Positions 33,683 through 45,820 of a stretch of 64,000 nucleotides of DNA are shown here, piece by piece. The stretch is taken from positions 186,001 to 250,000 of the forward strand of contig CANNZV010000439.1 in the NCBI GenBank assembly GCA_947561585.1, in the 5' to 3' direction. The stretch comes from Caprella mutica. Its lineage: Eukaryota; Arthropoda; Malacostraca; Amphipoda; Caprellidae. The position numbers were made by a program, and so were the translations under genes. Position 1 is the first letter of the stretch. Every line of letters starts with the position of its first letter. The notes under the pieces were generated by a model that did no database searches, was not told the origin of the DNA, and saw nothing but the letters and a program-made list of their open reading frames with translations.

Positions 33683-33930
33683 TTAAAAACAATTCAAGTT
33701 TAATTTTAAATAAGTCAAGTTTAATTTAAAATAAATCAAGTTATATTTGAAATATATCAAGTTATATTTAAAATATATCAAGTTATATTTAAAATATATC
33801 AAGTTATATTTGAAATAAATCAAGTTATATTTAAAACAAGTCAAGTTATATTTAGAATAGTTCAACTTTAATTTAAAATAGTTCAACTTTAATTTAAAAA
33901 AGTTCAAGTTTAATTCAAAAAAATGATGTT
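33683..33930. repeat. Left-arm sub-repeats of the composite element
   Basis: About eleven copies of a 21-22 bp AT-rich unit (aaatatatcaagttatattt and variants with caagtttaattt). The same unit in opposite orientation forms the right arm at 36240-36400. A short false reading frame of FKYNLIY repeats arises from it. Confidence 0.85.
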
Positions 33931-34079
33931 TAATTAAAAACTAAAATTCTATGGGCCTTCGATATCACACATAGGAAGCTCTGCACTAATATCATTATAT
34001 TAGTTGAGATGAGAGAAATGAAATGGGAGAATTAAGTGAGTGAAATGAGACAAATGAGAGAATTGAAATGAGAGAAGTG

Positions 34080-36150
34080 AGCAATGGAAGATTATGGTGG
34101 GCAATGAAAGATTATGGTGGGCAATGAAAGATTATGGTGGGCAATGAAAGATTATGGTGGGCAATGAAAGATTATGGTGGGCAATGAAAGATTATGGTGG
34201 GCAATGAAAGATTATGGTGGGCAATGGAAGATTATGGTGGGCAATGAAAGATTATAGTGGGCAATGAAAGATTATGGTGGGCAATGAAAGATTATGGTGG
34301 GCAATGGAAGATTATGGTGGGCAATGAAAGGTTATGGTGGGCAATGAAAGATTATGGTGGGCAATGGAAGATTATGGTGGGCAATGAAAGATTATGGTGG
34401 GCAATGAAAGATTATGGTGGGCAATGAAAGATTATGGTGGGCAATGAAAGATTATGGTGGGCAATGAAAGATTATGGTGGGCAATGAAAGATAATGATGG
34501 GCAATGAAAGTTTATTGTGGGCAATGAAAGATTATGGTAGGCAATGAAAGATTATGGTGGGCAGTGAAAGATTATGGCGGGCAATGAACAATTATGGTGG
34601 TCAATGAAAGATTAAGGTGGGCAATGAAAGATTATGGTGGGCAATGAAAGATTATGGTGGGCAATGAAAGATTATGATGGGCAATGAAAGATGATGGTGG
34701 GCAATGGAAGATTATGGCGGGCAATGAAAGATTAGGGTGGGCAATGGAAGATTATGGTAGGCAATGAAAGATTTTGATGGGCAATGAAAGATTATGGTGT
34801 GCAATGAAAGATTATGGCGGGCAATGAAAGATTATGGTGGGCAATGAAAAAGAATAAGGTGGCAATGCAAGATTTTGGTGGGCAATGAAAGATTATGGTG
34901 GGCAATGCAAGACTATGGCAGGCAATGAAAGATTATGGTGGGCAATGAAAAAGATTAAGGTGGCAATGCAAGATTATGGTGGGCAATGAAAAAGATTAAG
35001 GTGGCAATGCAAGATTATGGTGGGCAATGCAATGAAAAAGATTAAGGTGGCAATGCAAGATTATGGTGGGCAATGAAAAAGATTAAGGTGGCAATGCAAG
35101 ATTATGGTGGGCAATGAAAAAGATTAAGGTGGCAATGCAAGATTATGGTGGGCAATGAAAAAGATTAAGGTGGCAATGCAAGATTATGGTGGGCAATGAA
35201 AAAGATTAAGGTGGCAATGCAAGATTATAGTGGGCAATGAAAAAGATTAAGGTGGCAATGCAAGATTATGGTGGGCAATGAAAAAGATTAAGGTGGCAAT
35301 GCAAGATTATGGTGGGCAATGAAAAAGATTAAGGTGGCAATGCAAGATTATGGTGGGCAATGAAAAAGATTAAGGTGGCAATGCAAGATTATGGTGGGCA
35401 ATGAAAAAGATTAAGGTGGCAATGCAAGATTATGGTGGGCAATGAAAAAGATTAAGGTGGCAATGCAAGATTATGGTGGGCAATGAAAAAGATTAAGGTG
35501 GCAATTCAAGATTATGGTGGGCAATGAAAAAGATTAAGGTGGTAATGCAAGATTATGGTGGGCAATGAAAAAGATTAAGGTGGCAATGCAAGATTATGGT
35601 GGGCAAAGAAAAATATTAAGGTGGCAATGCAAGATTATGGTGGGCAATGAAAAAGATTAAGGTGGCAATGCAAGATTATGGTGGGCAATGAAAAAGATTA
35701 AGGTGGCAATGCAAGATTATGGTGGGCAATGAAAAAGATTAAGGTGGCAATGCAAGATTATGGTGGGCAATGAAAAAGATTAAAGTGGCAATGCAAGATT
35801 ATGATGGCAATGAAAAAGATTAAGGTGGCAATGCAAGATTATGGTGGGCAATGATAAAGATTAAGGTGGCAATGCAAGATTATGATGGCAATGATAAAGA
35901 TTAAAGTGGCAATGCAAGATTATGATGGCAATGAAAAAGATTAAGGTGGCAATGCAAGATTATGGTGGGCAATGATAAAGATTAAGGTGGCAATGCAAGA
36001 TTATGATGGCAATGATAAAGATTAAAGTGGCAATGCAAGATTATGATGGCAATGAAAAAGATTAAGGTGGCAATGCAAGATTATGGTGGGCAATGATAAA
36101 GATTAAGGTGGCAATGAAAGATTATGGTGGGCAATGAAAGATTAAGGTAT
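34080..36150. repeat. Satellite with 20-bp monomers passing into a 41-bp dimer
   Basis: From about 34080 to 34850 the array is a 20-bp monomer, gcaatgaaagattatggtgg, in roughly 39 copies with scattered substitutions. From about 34850 to 36150 it becomes an alternating dimer: a variant gcaatgaaaaagattaaggt-g followed by gcaatgcaagattatggtgg, 41 bp in total, about 28 copies. Near the right edge a shortened form with atgatgg and gataaag variants appears. It occupies the core of the composite element. Confidence 0.92.
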
Positions 36151-36239
36151 ACTCTCATGATCTCATTCCTTCCCATTATTAATTTAATGATATTAGTGCA
36201 CAGCTTCCGATGTGTGACATCGAGGGCCCATAGAATTTT

Positions 36240-36400
36240 ATTTTAAATTAAACTTTTTTTTTTTTAAATTTAACTTGAACTATTTTAAATCAAAGTTGAA
36301 CTATTTTAAATTAAAGTTGATCTATTTTAAATATAACTTGATTTATTTTAAATATAACTTGACTTATCTTAAATTAAACTTGAATTGTTTTAAATTAATG
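36240..36400. repeat. Right-arm sub-repeats of the composite element
   Basis: About seven copies of the 21-22 bp unit seen at 33683-33930 but inverted (ttttaaatataacttgattt). The arm is shorter than the left one, so unit number has changed since the two arms were identical. Confidence 0.85.
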
Positions 36401-36504
36401 TTAAAAAGCTGTAGTCAAGTGGTGAGTCAGTGGCCAAAGTAATATCGCGTCTTGCGGGACGCTAAAATCCTTATTTTTGTGTCACGTGACTGGCAATCTA
36501 TCGT

Positions 36505-36765
36505 CAGTTTAATGGAAAAATGATATAACTGAAACAAAATTTAATTGAGAAATGATATAACTGAAACAAAATTTAATGGAGAAATGATATAACTGAATTA
36601 AAATTTAATGGAGAAATGATATAACTGAAACAAAATTTAATGGAGAAATGATATAACTGAATTAAAATTTAATGGAGAAATGATATAACTGAAACAAAAT
36701 TTAATGGAGAAATGATATAACTGAATTAAAATTTAATGGAGAAATGATATAACTGAATCAAAATA
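36505..36765. repeat. 32-bp tandem repeat with alternating variants
   Basis: About eight copies of tttaatggagaaatgatata actgaaacaaaa. In the second half, units with gaaacaaaat alternate with units with gaattaaaat, which suggests duplication of dimers. It begins about 95 bp beyond the composite element. Confidence 0.92.
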
Positions 36766-37009
36766 AGGTTTAACACCGTCTTCCCTTTCATCCTGCAATC
36801 GCTGCATCACTTCCTCTCTCTAGAGTAGTTTATCATAACTCTTTGGTACTAGTTCTTCACAACTTCAAAATGGACCTCGTTTTTTATCAATTCTTTCAAT
36901 TATCGTTACCTTTAAATTAGCTTCATTTCTGGTCCGTTAACTTTACTTTGTCTGTTATCTTTACTTGCTCCAAAATTAATATTTATTATTTACATCATTA
37001 CTCAAATGA

Positions 37010-38275
37010 ACTTAGCCATCATTACTAATCACTATCATTACTCATTACTATCATTACTCATCACTATTATTACTCTTTACTACCATTTCTCATTACTACC
37101 ATTCCTCATCACTATCATTACTCATCACTATCATTACTCATCACTATCATTACTCATCACTATTATTACTCTTTACTACCATTACTCATTACTATCATTC
37201 CTCATCACTATCATTACTCATCACTATTATTACTCTTTACTACCATTTCTCATTACTATCATTCCTCATCACTATCATTACTCATCACTATTATTACTCT
37301 TTACTACCATTTCTCATTACTATCATTCCTCATCACTATCATTACTCATCACTATTATTACTCATTACTACCATTACTCATTTCTATCATTCCTCATCAC
37401 TATCATTACTCATCACTATCATTACTTATTACTATCATTACTCATCACTATTATTACTCATTACTACCATTACTCATTTCTATCATTCCTCATCACTATC
37501 ATTACTCATTACTATCATTACTCATGAGTCATAACTATCATTACTCATGAGTCATAACTATCATTACTCATGAGTCATAACTATCATTACTCATGAGTCA
37601 TAACTATCATTACTCATTTCTATCATTACTCATGAGTCATAACTATCATTACTCATGAGTCATAACTATCATTACTCATTTCTATCATTACTCATGAGTC
37701 ATAACTATCATTACTCATGAGTCATAACTATCATTACTCATTTCTATCATTATTCATTACTATCATTACTCATTGCTATCATTACTCATTACTATCATTC
37801 CTCATCACTATAATTACTCATTACTATCATTACTCATTACTATCATTACTCATTTCTATCATTCCTCATCACTATCATTACTCATTACTATCATTACTCA
37901 TTACTATCATTACTCATTTCTATCATTACTCATTATTAACATTACTCATTACTATCATTACTCATTGCTATCATTACTCATTTCTATCATTACTCATTTC
38001 TATCATTCCTCATCACTATCATTACTCATTACTATCATTACTCATTACTATCATTACTCATTTCTATCATTCCTTATCACTATCATTACTCATTACTATC
38101 ATTACTCATTACTATCATTACTCATTTCTATCATTACTCATCACTATCATTACTCATTACTATCATTACTCATTACTATCATTACTCATTTCTATCATTA
38201 CTCATTACTAACATTACTCATCACTATCATTACTCATTGCTATCATTACTCATTACTATCATTACTCACTACTCC
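37010..38275. repeat. 16-bp CATTACTCATTACTAT array with longer sub-arrays
   Basis: A 1.27-kb array of a 16-bp unit (tcattactcattactat and variants with cctcatcac or ttctat). It is organised in longer periods, for example 80-100 bp blocks at 37010-37500 and 37770-38230. At 37525-37735 the unit changes to a 23-bp form containing catgagtcataac. Its plus-strand frames (173, 164 and 218 codons) are runs of Ile/Thr/Tyr/His/Ser from the repeat and are not genes. Confidence 0.93.
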
Positions 38276-38289
38276 ACTTATTTTTCTCC

Positions 38290-41199
38290 CATTTCTCACT
38301 CATTTTTCTCTCATTTTTCCAACTCCCGAGAAGGTAAATCAAGAAGTGCTAAATTGCTTCGTGTCTCTTTTCTCATTTGAAATCTGTTTCTGGTGCAAAA
38401 GTCTCACTCATTCACCCCCGTGGGACTGAATCCCTGCGTGCTAATTCGTGCATTCGAAAAAGCTCCACACAGGTAATAAGGACACCGCCACTGCTAATTA
38501 AGAAGCTTCTCTTTTACCTCTGGCTATTCTAATTAGGGAAAAAATACAGGCACTTGGCTTCTATTGTAGAGATAGAAGATACTGAGACAGGGATTGATGT
38601 GAGAAAGGGAAGTTACTTTGAAATTATATGGGGATGTGCTGGAAGTACATGGGGAAGTACTGGAATGTATTCAAAGTACATGTGGAATTGTGAATGCAGT
38701 ATGTGATATAATGAAAGTAAATGAAATATTATTAGTAATCTCCATAGAGTTTTTCTTTATTTTGATCAGTTATTGAAGCTCAATGATGATAATTGAAGTG
38801 CTCGCTTTTGCCCACAAAATATATTTTTTTCTATAATCTAATAACTTGAACTAAACTAATAAAATTTCACTAAGAAAATTACTAAAAGAAATCAAAAAGG
38901 TGGTAATTAAAAATTAATTATAATCTAAATTTCACCAACGAATATTACAACTGATGTTAGAAAAAATACATATCGATCATCTACATTTGAGAACACAATA
39001 TACAGATAAACTATTGTCTGTGCTCATGAACGTAAAAAAGCTACCCTGTGTTTACAAACAGTATAGATTTCATTAACAACATATGTGTACAGGTAAGATT
39101 TCGTGAAGTTAAACAACATTTATTATCTTTATCACTACAAACTGCTGAAGTTATAATTAGATCTAAGGTTTGAACTGCTAAAGACAGCATTATATCTGTA
39201 GCAACATTATCATTAGGAAATATTTTAATTTACCTATTAAGGGGTGCGTCAGGTGGGAAACAAACTTTCTCAATTACAGTACAATTTACATGAAACTTTG
39301 CAGTTACATGTACAGATTAATTTGAAGACATTTTTTATACATTTTCAAAAATGTTGATATTGAATTTGATCTCTCTTTTATGGGGGAAAATTTACCTTTT
39401 ATGAAAATTTATTACTATGGTGAATTTTCGATCAGTTTTTTGGTTTATGGTTGAAAGCATTGGCAATTCAAGCCTCAATAATAGTGGGTTCTGAAATATT
39501 TGAATTTCATTAAATGTCTTCAGAATTTCGGGAAAATGATGAAAATTGCATTGTTTAATTTTTTTTTGCTTAAAAACTAATGAAACCAATAATTGTGAGT
39601 TTATAAACCTCAATGCCATTTCTTCCATCCACCTCTTCATTTTTATAATTGTACTGGCTGAAAACAGTGTGAAAATGTCGAAGCTATTCAAATTTTAAGA
39701 TGGTACATATTGCAATACAATATATTGAAAAAAACACACTTAGAGGTGTAGTTTTGACGCTGAATTAACTGTACCTCAGCATTTCCTAGTACAATTGTTT
39801 TTGTTCTAGAAAGCTTTTCGAACTTCTGTTTTTAACATCATGTAGAGAAAATATGGAGATCACTATAGACAAACAAAAAAAAGAAATATGTTTTTCCAAC
39901 CCTTAAAGTATTTTCTTTATATTCTAAATCATTATTTTTTATTGTAAAAGAATGTAAATATAAAGTAACCATGTAACGAAATTTTTGGATAAAGTTCATT
40001 CTTCATCGTTTCTAAGTACATTTTTCTGGATTCTCTCCGTGGCAACGGCTGGAGCAAACTTTGTTGCAATTAAACTTCCTGTGTTCTGGAAACAAGACTC
40101 CATGGCATGATTTTTTTAAGCAGAGTCTTCATAAAAATCAATTACAAGTTCTAAAGTTTTAACTGCTATAGACAATATTAGATCTAAATTTAAACAGCTA
40201 AAGAAATCATTAAAGTTAAAACTGTTAAGGACATCAAACTTGTTAAAGCTTATTCTTTCCACCTCCCTTTAGAATAAAAGGAAGTATGCCAAAGGAAAAG
40301 ATATGCTGCTAACAGCCACACTGACAATGCTGCATCTGAAGCACGAGTGTGCTTCAGGACAGGCTCCATGCGCACAGAGAAAATCTCACAGAGGGAATTT
40401 AAGAAGAAAAGGGACTTCAAAGTAAAGGACAATATAATTCTTCTCATTGAATCAGCAATTTTATATTTATTTTCTTCATCATAAGCCAGTGAAGGTATGG
40501 AATATCTGACATATTTGAACTTTCTTTGTCTAACTTCAGATAATATAACGTTTTAGTATTTATATATATTATAATAAATAAACTGATTCTCAAAATTGAT
40601 CCTAAATTTTGTTATCGCTTGATTAACTTTTCTAAAATTCTATTTAATGAAAACTTTCATTATAAATGATTAATTGCTTATAAATGTGGTCACATTTTAA
40701 TGGAAATAAGACTATGCTTTTTTAATGTAAATGGGTCATCACTTTTTTCAAATGAAAATTATGTTCATCTACATCACACTTTGAACAGTTCCCTTTTCTA
40801 TGATTATTTGAAGTTATTTTACTTCCGTTAATTAATATTTAGTATGGCTAAATATCTAAACACAATACTATATTCAAATCACACATTAAAATATTTATAT
40901 TATCATTGTACCTTTTTCCTGAAACAAAACATAATACCACCAATATTTTACAAATACAATAAAATACATTTGCTATTGTCCGAATTCATTCTATGAGGAA
41001 ATATAGTTTTATTTGTACTGTAATGATTTATGCTGTATAATTAGAATGTAGTTAAATAGCAATTATATCAAATTAGGTCCAGTTTTATTCAGTTAGTCAA
41101 TATATATAGTTTGGTTATTCTATTCATATCATGTTAACAACATATTGGAATAATGGTTATTGAAATAAATCCTAAATAAACACTGTTCGAACACTAATT
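38290..41199 (-). other. Intron with mixed unique sequence
   Basis: A more complex, non-repetitive block at 38320-38560 is noted separately. The region 39240-39780 opens with aaggggtgcgtcaggtggga and closes near acttagaggtgtagttttgacg, which may be a decayed MITE. No host exon was found. Confidence 0.5.
38330..38560. promoter_or_regulatory. Candidate conserved non-coding block
   Basis: Complex unique sequence just past the 16-bp array, with several TAATT cores: gtgctaattcgtgc, actgctaattaagaagc, ctattctaattaggg. No splice-bounded frame in phase with the gene. Similar in character to 52530-52803. Confidence 0.3.
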
Positions 41200-41300
41200 A
41201 ACATGTGATAGTGATCAGGCTGTGAGACTGGAGCAGGTGCTCTTTGTCCGAAATCTTCGGGGGGGACAGTTTCCCCATAAAGAAGAAGAAGAAGCACTAA
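41200..41300. other. Possible SINE-like tail with (GAA)n end
   Basis: A GC-richer piece (gtgagactggagcaggtgct, cttcgggggggacagtttcc) ends in ccataaagaagaagaagaag. A similar (gaagaa)n run at 56846-56868 follows gttgaataaa. Simple tails of this sort end some short retroposons. No tRNA-like promoter boxes are clear, so this is weak. Confidence 0.3.
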
Positions 41301-41324
41301 CTAATTGGGTGAAGTGTAGCGATT

Positions 41325-41800
41325 GTTACACAGTGTAGCAATCGTAACACAGTGCAGCAACTGTTACACAGTGTAACGATTGTTACACAGTATAGCGATT
41401 GTTACACAGTGTAGCGATTGTTACACAGTGTAGCAATCGTAACACAGTGCAGCAACTGTTACACAGTGTAGCGATTGTTACACAGTGTAGCGATTGTTAA
41501 GCAGTGTAACGATTGTTACACAGTGTAGCGATTGTTACACAGTGTAGCGATTGTTACACAGTGTAGCGATTGTTACACAGTGTAACGATTGTTACACAGT
41601 GTAGCGATTGTTACACAGTGTAACGATTGTTACACAGTGTAGCGATTGTTACACAGTGTAGCGATTGTTACACAGTGTAACGATTGTTACACAGTGAAGC
41701 GATTGTTACACAGTGTAGCGATTGTTACACAGTGTAGCGATTGTTACACAGTGTAACGATTGTTACACAGTGTAACGATTGTTACACTGTGTAGTTGTTA
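41325..41800. repeat. 19-bp tandem repeat with palindromic unit
   Basis: About twenty-five copies of gttacacagtgtagcgatt. Where the unit has gtgtaac in place of gtgtagc it contains the perfect 15-base inverted repeat gttacacagtgtaac. Variants atcgta and cagcaac are confined to the left side. Confidence 0.93.
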
Positions 41801-42559
41801 CTACCGGTAATTGTTCTACATTCATTATTCATAATAATTTCAGTTTGCAAAGTAAGGGCTAAGTAGAAATGGTCATCCAGAGACAATGTATGTTGCATGC
41901 TTTAATGTTTGATACTATAGTACTATGTGTCAATGAACTGCATGAACAAACAAACCAATACCAAATATATTATGCAACAGAGTTGTATAATACACCATGT
42001 ACAAGTAAATTTTTTTATGAACAAAAATGTTTAACAACAATGTTTAAATTAGAGCAAAACTGTAACTGTTGGATAAGATTACGAAATGATTATTATTTCA
42101 TTATTAAGGTAAATAATTGATGAATAGGATACATATTTTTAACAAGAATTAACTGTTTTTATACCCATATACTAGATTATTTACGAATAATATAAAGTCA
42201 ATGAAATAAGGAAAGACTATAAATTTCGCATGAGATATCGTACCAAGTATTTTATTTATTCAAATGTTTCTTGTTAATAGTCAATAAGTGAAATTATTTT
42301 ACTAATAATAATCAGAGGAGTAATTATTATTATAATGTCCTTTCAACCGAATGAGTTTGTTAATATCTTTATATTGTGCAGTAAGTAAATAGAAACAAAA
42401 GAATTGTATGGAATGGTATAGTTGGTACAAAAAATAACCTTCGATTCTCAAGATCGCTTCTATAGCACCAACATAATATAATTCATAGAGTGTGAACACA
42501 TCTTATTGAATTTTCTAGCTGGTACTTAAGTTTTCAAATTCATGAAATGTTCCTCCCAC

Positions 42560-44020
42560 CTTCTATCTTTCCACTCCCTCTATGTAACACCCTCTACTAC
42601 CTCTAAGTAACATCTTCCACTCCCTCTAAGTAACATCTACCACTCCGTCTAAGTAACATCTTCTACTCCCTCTAAGTAACATCTTCCACACCCTCTAAGT
42701 AACATCTTCTACTCCCTCTAAGTAACATCTTCCACTCCCTCTAAGTAACATCTTCTACTCCCTCTAAGTAACATCTTCTACTCCCTCTAAGTAACATCTT
42801 CTACTCCCTCTAAGTAACTTCTTCCACTCCCTCTAAATAACATCTTCTACTCCCTCTAAGTAACATCTTCCACTCCCTCTAAGTAACATCTTCTACTCCC
42901 TCTAAGTAACATCTTCCACTCCCTTTAAGTAACATCTTCCACTCCCTCTAAGTAATATCTTCCACACCCTCTAAGTAACATCTTCTACTCCCTCTAAGTA
43001 ACATCTTCCACTCCCTCTAAGTAACATCTTCCACTCCCTCTAAGTAACATCTTCCACACCCTCTAAGTAACATCTTCTACTCCCTCTAAATAACATCTTC
43101 CACTCCCTCTAAGTAATATCTTCTACTCCCTCTAAGTAACATCTTCTTCTCCCTCTAAGTAACATCTTCCACTCCCTCTAAGTAACATCTTCCACTCCCT
43201 CTAAGTAACATCTTCCACTCCCTCTAAGTAACTTCTTCCACTCCCTCTAAGTAACATCTTCCACTCCCTCTAAGTAACATCTTCCACACTCTCTAAGTAA
43301 CATCTTCTACTCCCTCTAAGTAACATCTTCAAATCCTTCTAAGTAACATTTTCCACTCCCTCTAAGTAACATCTTCCACACCCTCTAAGTAACATCTTCC
43401 ACTCCCTCTAAGTAACATCTTCCACACCCTCTAAGTAACATCTTCTACTCCCTCTAAGAAACATCTTCCACTCCCTCTAAGTAACATATTCTACTCCCTC
43501 TAAGTAACATCTTCCACTCCCTCTAAGTAACATCTTCCACTTCCTCTAAGTAACATATTTCACTCCCTCTAAAGAACATCTTCCACTCCCTCTAAGTAAC
43601 TTCTTCCACTCCCTCTAAGTAACATCTTCCACTCCCTCTAAGTAATATCTTCCACTCCCTCTAAGTAACATTCTCCACTCCCTCTAAGTAACATCTTCTA
43701 CTCCCTCTAAGTAATATCTTCTACTCCCTCTAAGTAACATCTTCTACTCCCTCTAAGTAACATCTTCCACTCCCTCTAAGTAATATCTTCCACTCCCTCT
43801 AAGTAACATTCTCCACTCCCTCTAAGTAACATCTTCTACTCCCTCTAAGTAACATTCTCCACTCCCTCTAAGTAACATCTTCCACTCCCTCTAAGTAATA
43901 TCTTCCACTCCCTCTAAGTAACATTCTCCACTCCCTCTAAGTAACATCTTCTACTCCCTCTAAGTAACATTCTCCACTCCTTCTAAGTAACATCTTCCAC
44001 TCCCTCTAAGTAACATCGTC
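42560..44020. repeat. 23-bp minisatellite, about 63 copies
   Basis: Unit taacatcttccactccctct aag. Variants: ctac for ccac, acaccc for actccc, aatatc for aacatc, and cattctcc. Blocks of variants recur, e.g. the atattcc-cattctcc-catcttc trio at about 43640, 43780 and 43900, showing segmental duplication inside the array. The plus strand is C/T-rich. Confidence 0.94.
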
Positions 44021-45129
44021 TGTGCAAGTTATAGCGCATTGTCTCCGATAGTTTCATCAGCTGCCCCAATAGTTTCTCCTTATTAGATCTAGGAGCGAAT
44101 TAACCCTCCCTCCCCTCCCTCTCACTTCATTTCACAATGGTGCCAGAAAATTGAATTCTGTACTCTTTCACTGAAATAATGTACCCTATAACTTTATAGT
44201 CTTTATGCTGAGCCGTTCTAGGAAAGTTAAATTGTACGATTTTCTTACAGAGTAATCTATGAACTTTTTTTTTTGTTCATCCTTATAAAACTGATTAAAG
44301 TATAAGTCATACGTAACAGATTGAAAATAATGCAAATGGTGAGGATAATTTTTTATGACTTTTCAAGTTTTTTCAACTATTCAATGAGCATTATTATATA
44401 TCAACATCTTCTGGATTCGAAAATGAAAACAGATCAACCGATTAGTGATGATTGGTAACGAAATGTCTTGGATTCAAAATTATTAACCACTGACTTCAAA
44501 TTTCAATCTATATTAATAATATTTACAGTTTAACTCTAAGAATAATTCCATTAAACTAATTATAAGACAAGCAAAAGCAATCAAATCCAAGTTCATATTC
44601 ATTTCTTACGAAATTCAAAAGAGAAAACTCATCTAGGTAAACATTAATGATTTGAAACTTTTTGAGATTTGTGATTTGATGATCGAGTAAAATAAGAGCA
44701 TTTATTTGACGAGGAATTTTCGATAAAATTGTTAATTAACTAAAAAGAAGATTGACGTCGGAGATAACATCTTCACAAATTAAAATATATAATAATTTAT
44801 TGATAATGAAATTACGGTAAAATTCTTCTATAGTAAACTTGAACTAGTTCACTATAGAGTATAGTCACTATGGAGGGTATGAGAAATGAATAGAAAACTA
44901 GCCTATTCTTGGCAGACAATACAAAATATTTTTTTATCGAAATAAGCTCATAATACAGAGTATTTCATTTCTCAGAATTCTAACAATAAGGATGGTTCAC
45001 TATACATGACTTCACTATAGAGGATTGCACTGGTAGAACTTATCTCTCATGAAATATAACTAATTTATTGTTTTCAGTTTCATAGAAAACTCATAGTCAT
45101 TTGTGGCAGACTAAACTGTATATGTTCAC
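44021..45129 (-). other. Intron, AT-rich, no gene seen
   Basis: Unique AT-rich DNA after the 23-bp array, with loose ctatagagtatagtcactatg words towards the right edge that lead into the 31-bp repeat. Confidence 0.6.
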
Positions 45130-45330
45130 TACAGAAGTAAGTTCTCTATACAGGACTCTATATTCATGATGATTCACTATACAGGACTCTATATACATGA
45201 TGATTCACTATACAGGACTCTATATACATGATGATTCACTATACAGGACTCTATATACAGGATGATTCACTATACAGGACTCTATATACAGGATGGTTCA
45301 CTATACAGGAGTTCACTATAAAGGAGTTGT
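45130..45330. repeat. ~31-bp tandem repeat of ttcactatacaggac words
   Basis: About five copies of ctatatacatgatgattcac followed by tatacaggact. Looser versions of the word (ttcactatagag, cactatggagg) are scattered from 44815 to 45345 and again near 6010-6240. Confidence 0.85.
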
Positions 45331-45820
45331 ACTTTTATATACAATAGAAATTTTATTAATATATTGAAAAATGAAACGATTCAAAATTATGAAAATTTAT
45401 AGGAGTCTAAAATGTGTCGAAACTACAAAGTGTAAAATATTTACCATATAAATCAGATGTTCTACTTCCCATAAATCTTCCTAGCAACTCGTTATGTGGA
45501 AGGAATTTTAACCTTCTCCTCCATGTAAAAAAAGCCTGAAAATTTATCACCAATTTTTAAACTAAAAGTATCTTTCATAGCCTAAATCATAACCACACTC
45601 TGTACAAAATAAACATTTCATTTTTCGAATTCAGTTGAGAGGCTCAGACTTTATGTCTTAATGCGATTATATGCTATGAATTAAAATAATAAAATCGTTT
45701 CAAAACTGGAAAATGTTTTCATTATTCACATTAGGTCACAAGATTTGAATTTCAATACAACGTGAACATTTTTGAAACATTAGAACTATGCATCGTTATT
45801 TTATGTTTATCTTCATACCA

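Larger units (their letters stand above)
33666..36411. mobile_element. Composite element: long inverted repeats around an internal satellite
   Basis: The left end TA-CAGCTTTTTAACATTAATT and the right end AATTAATGTTAAAAAGCTG-TA are exact inverted copies over about 19 bases, with TA on both sides. The inverted repeats continue inward for about 240-330 bp. Each is built from an ~21-22 bp sub-repeat (aatatatcaagttatattta on the left, its complement on the right) followed by a unique inner block. The inner block is ctatgggccttcgatatcac on the left and, on the right, the reverse complement of gtgacatcgagggcccatag. Between them lies a pure satellite of about 2.07 kb (34080-36150). There is no coding region. 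This architecture resembles foldback-type non-autonomous DNA transposons. Confidence 0.75.

Noticed and set aside
33160..36150. CRISPR-like direct repeats
   Set aside because: The repeats are head-to-tail without unique spacers, and the genome is eukaryotic by its introns and transposons.
37006..38429. Three long plus-strand ORFs (173, 164 and 218 codons)
   Set aside because: They overlap each other in different frames and encode only the CATTACTCATTACTAT repeat.
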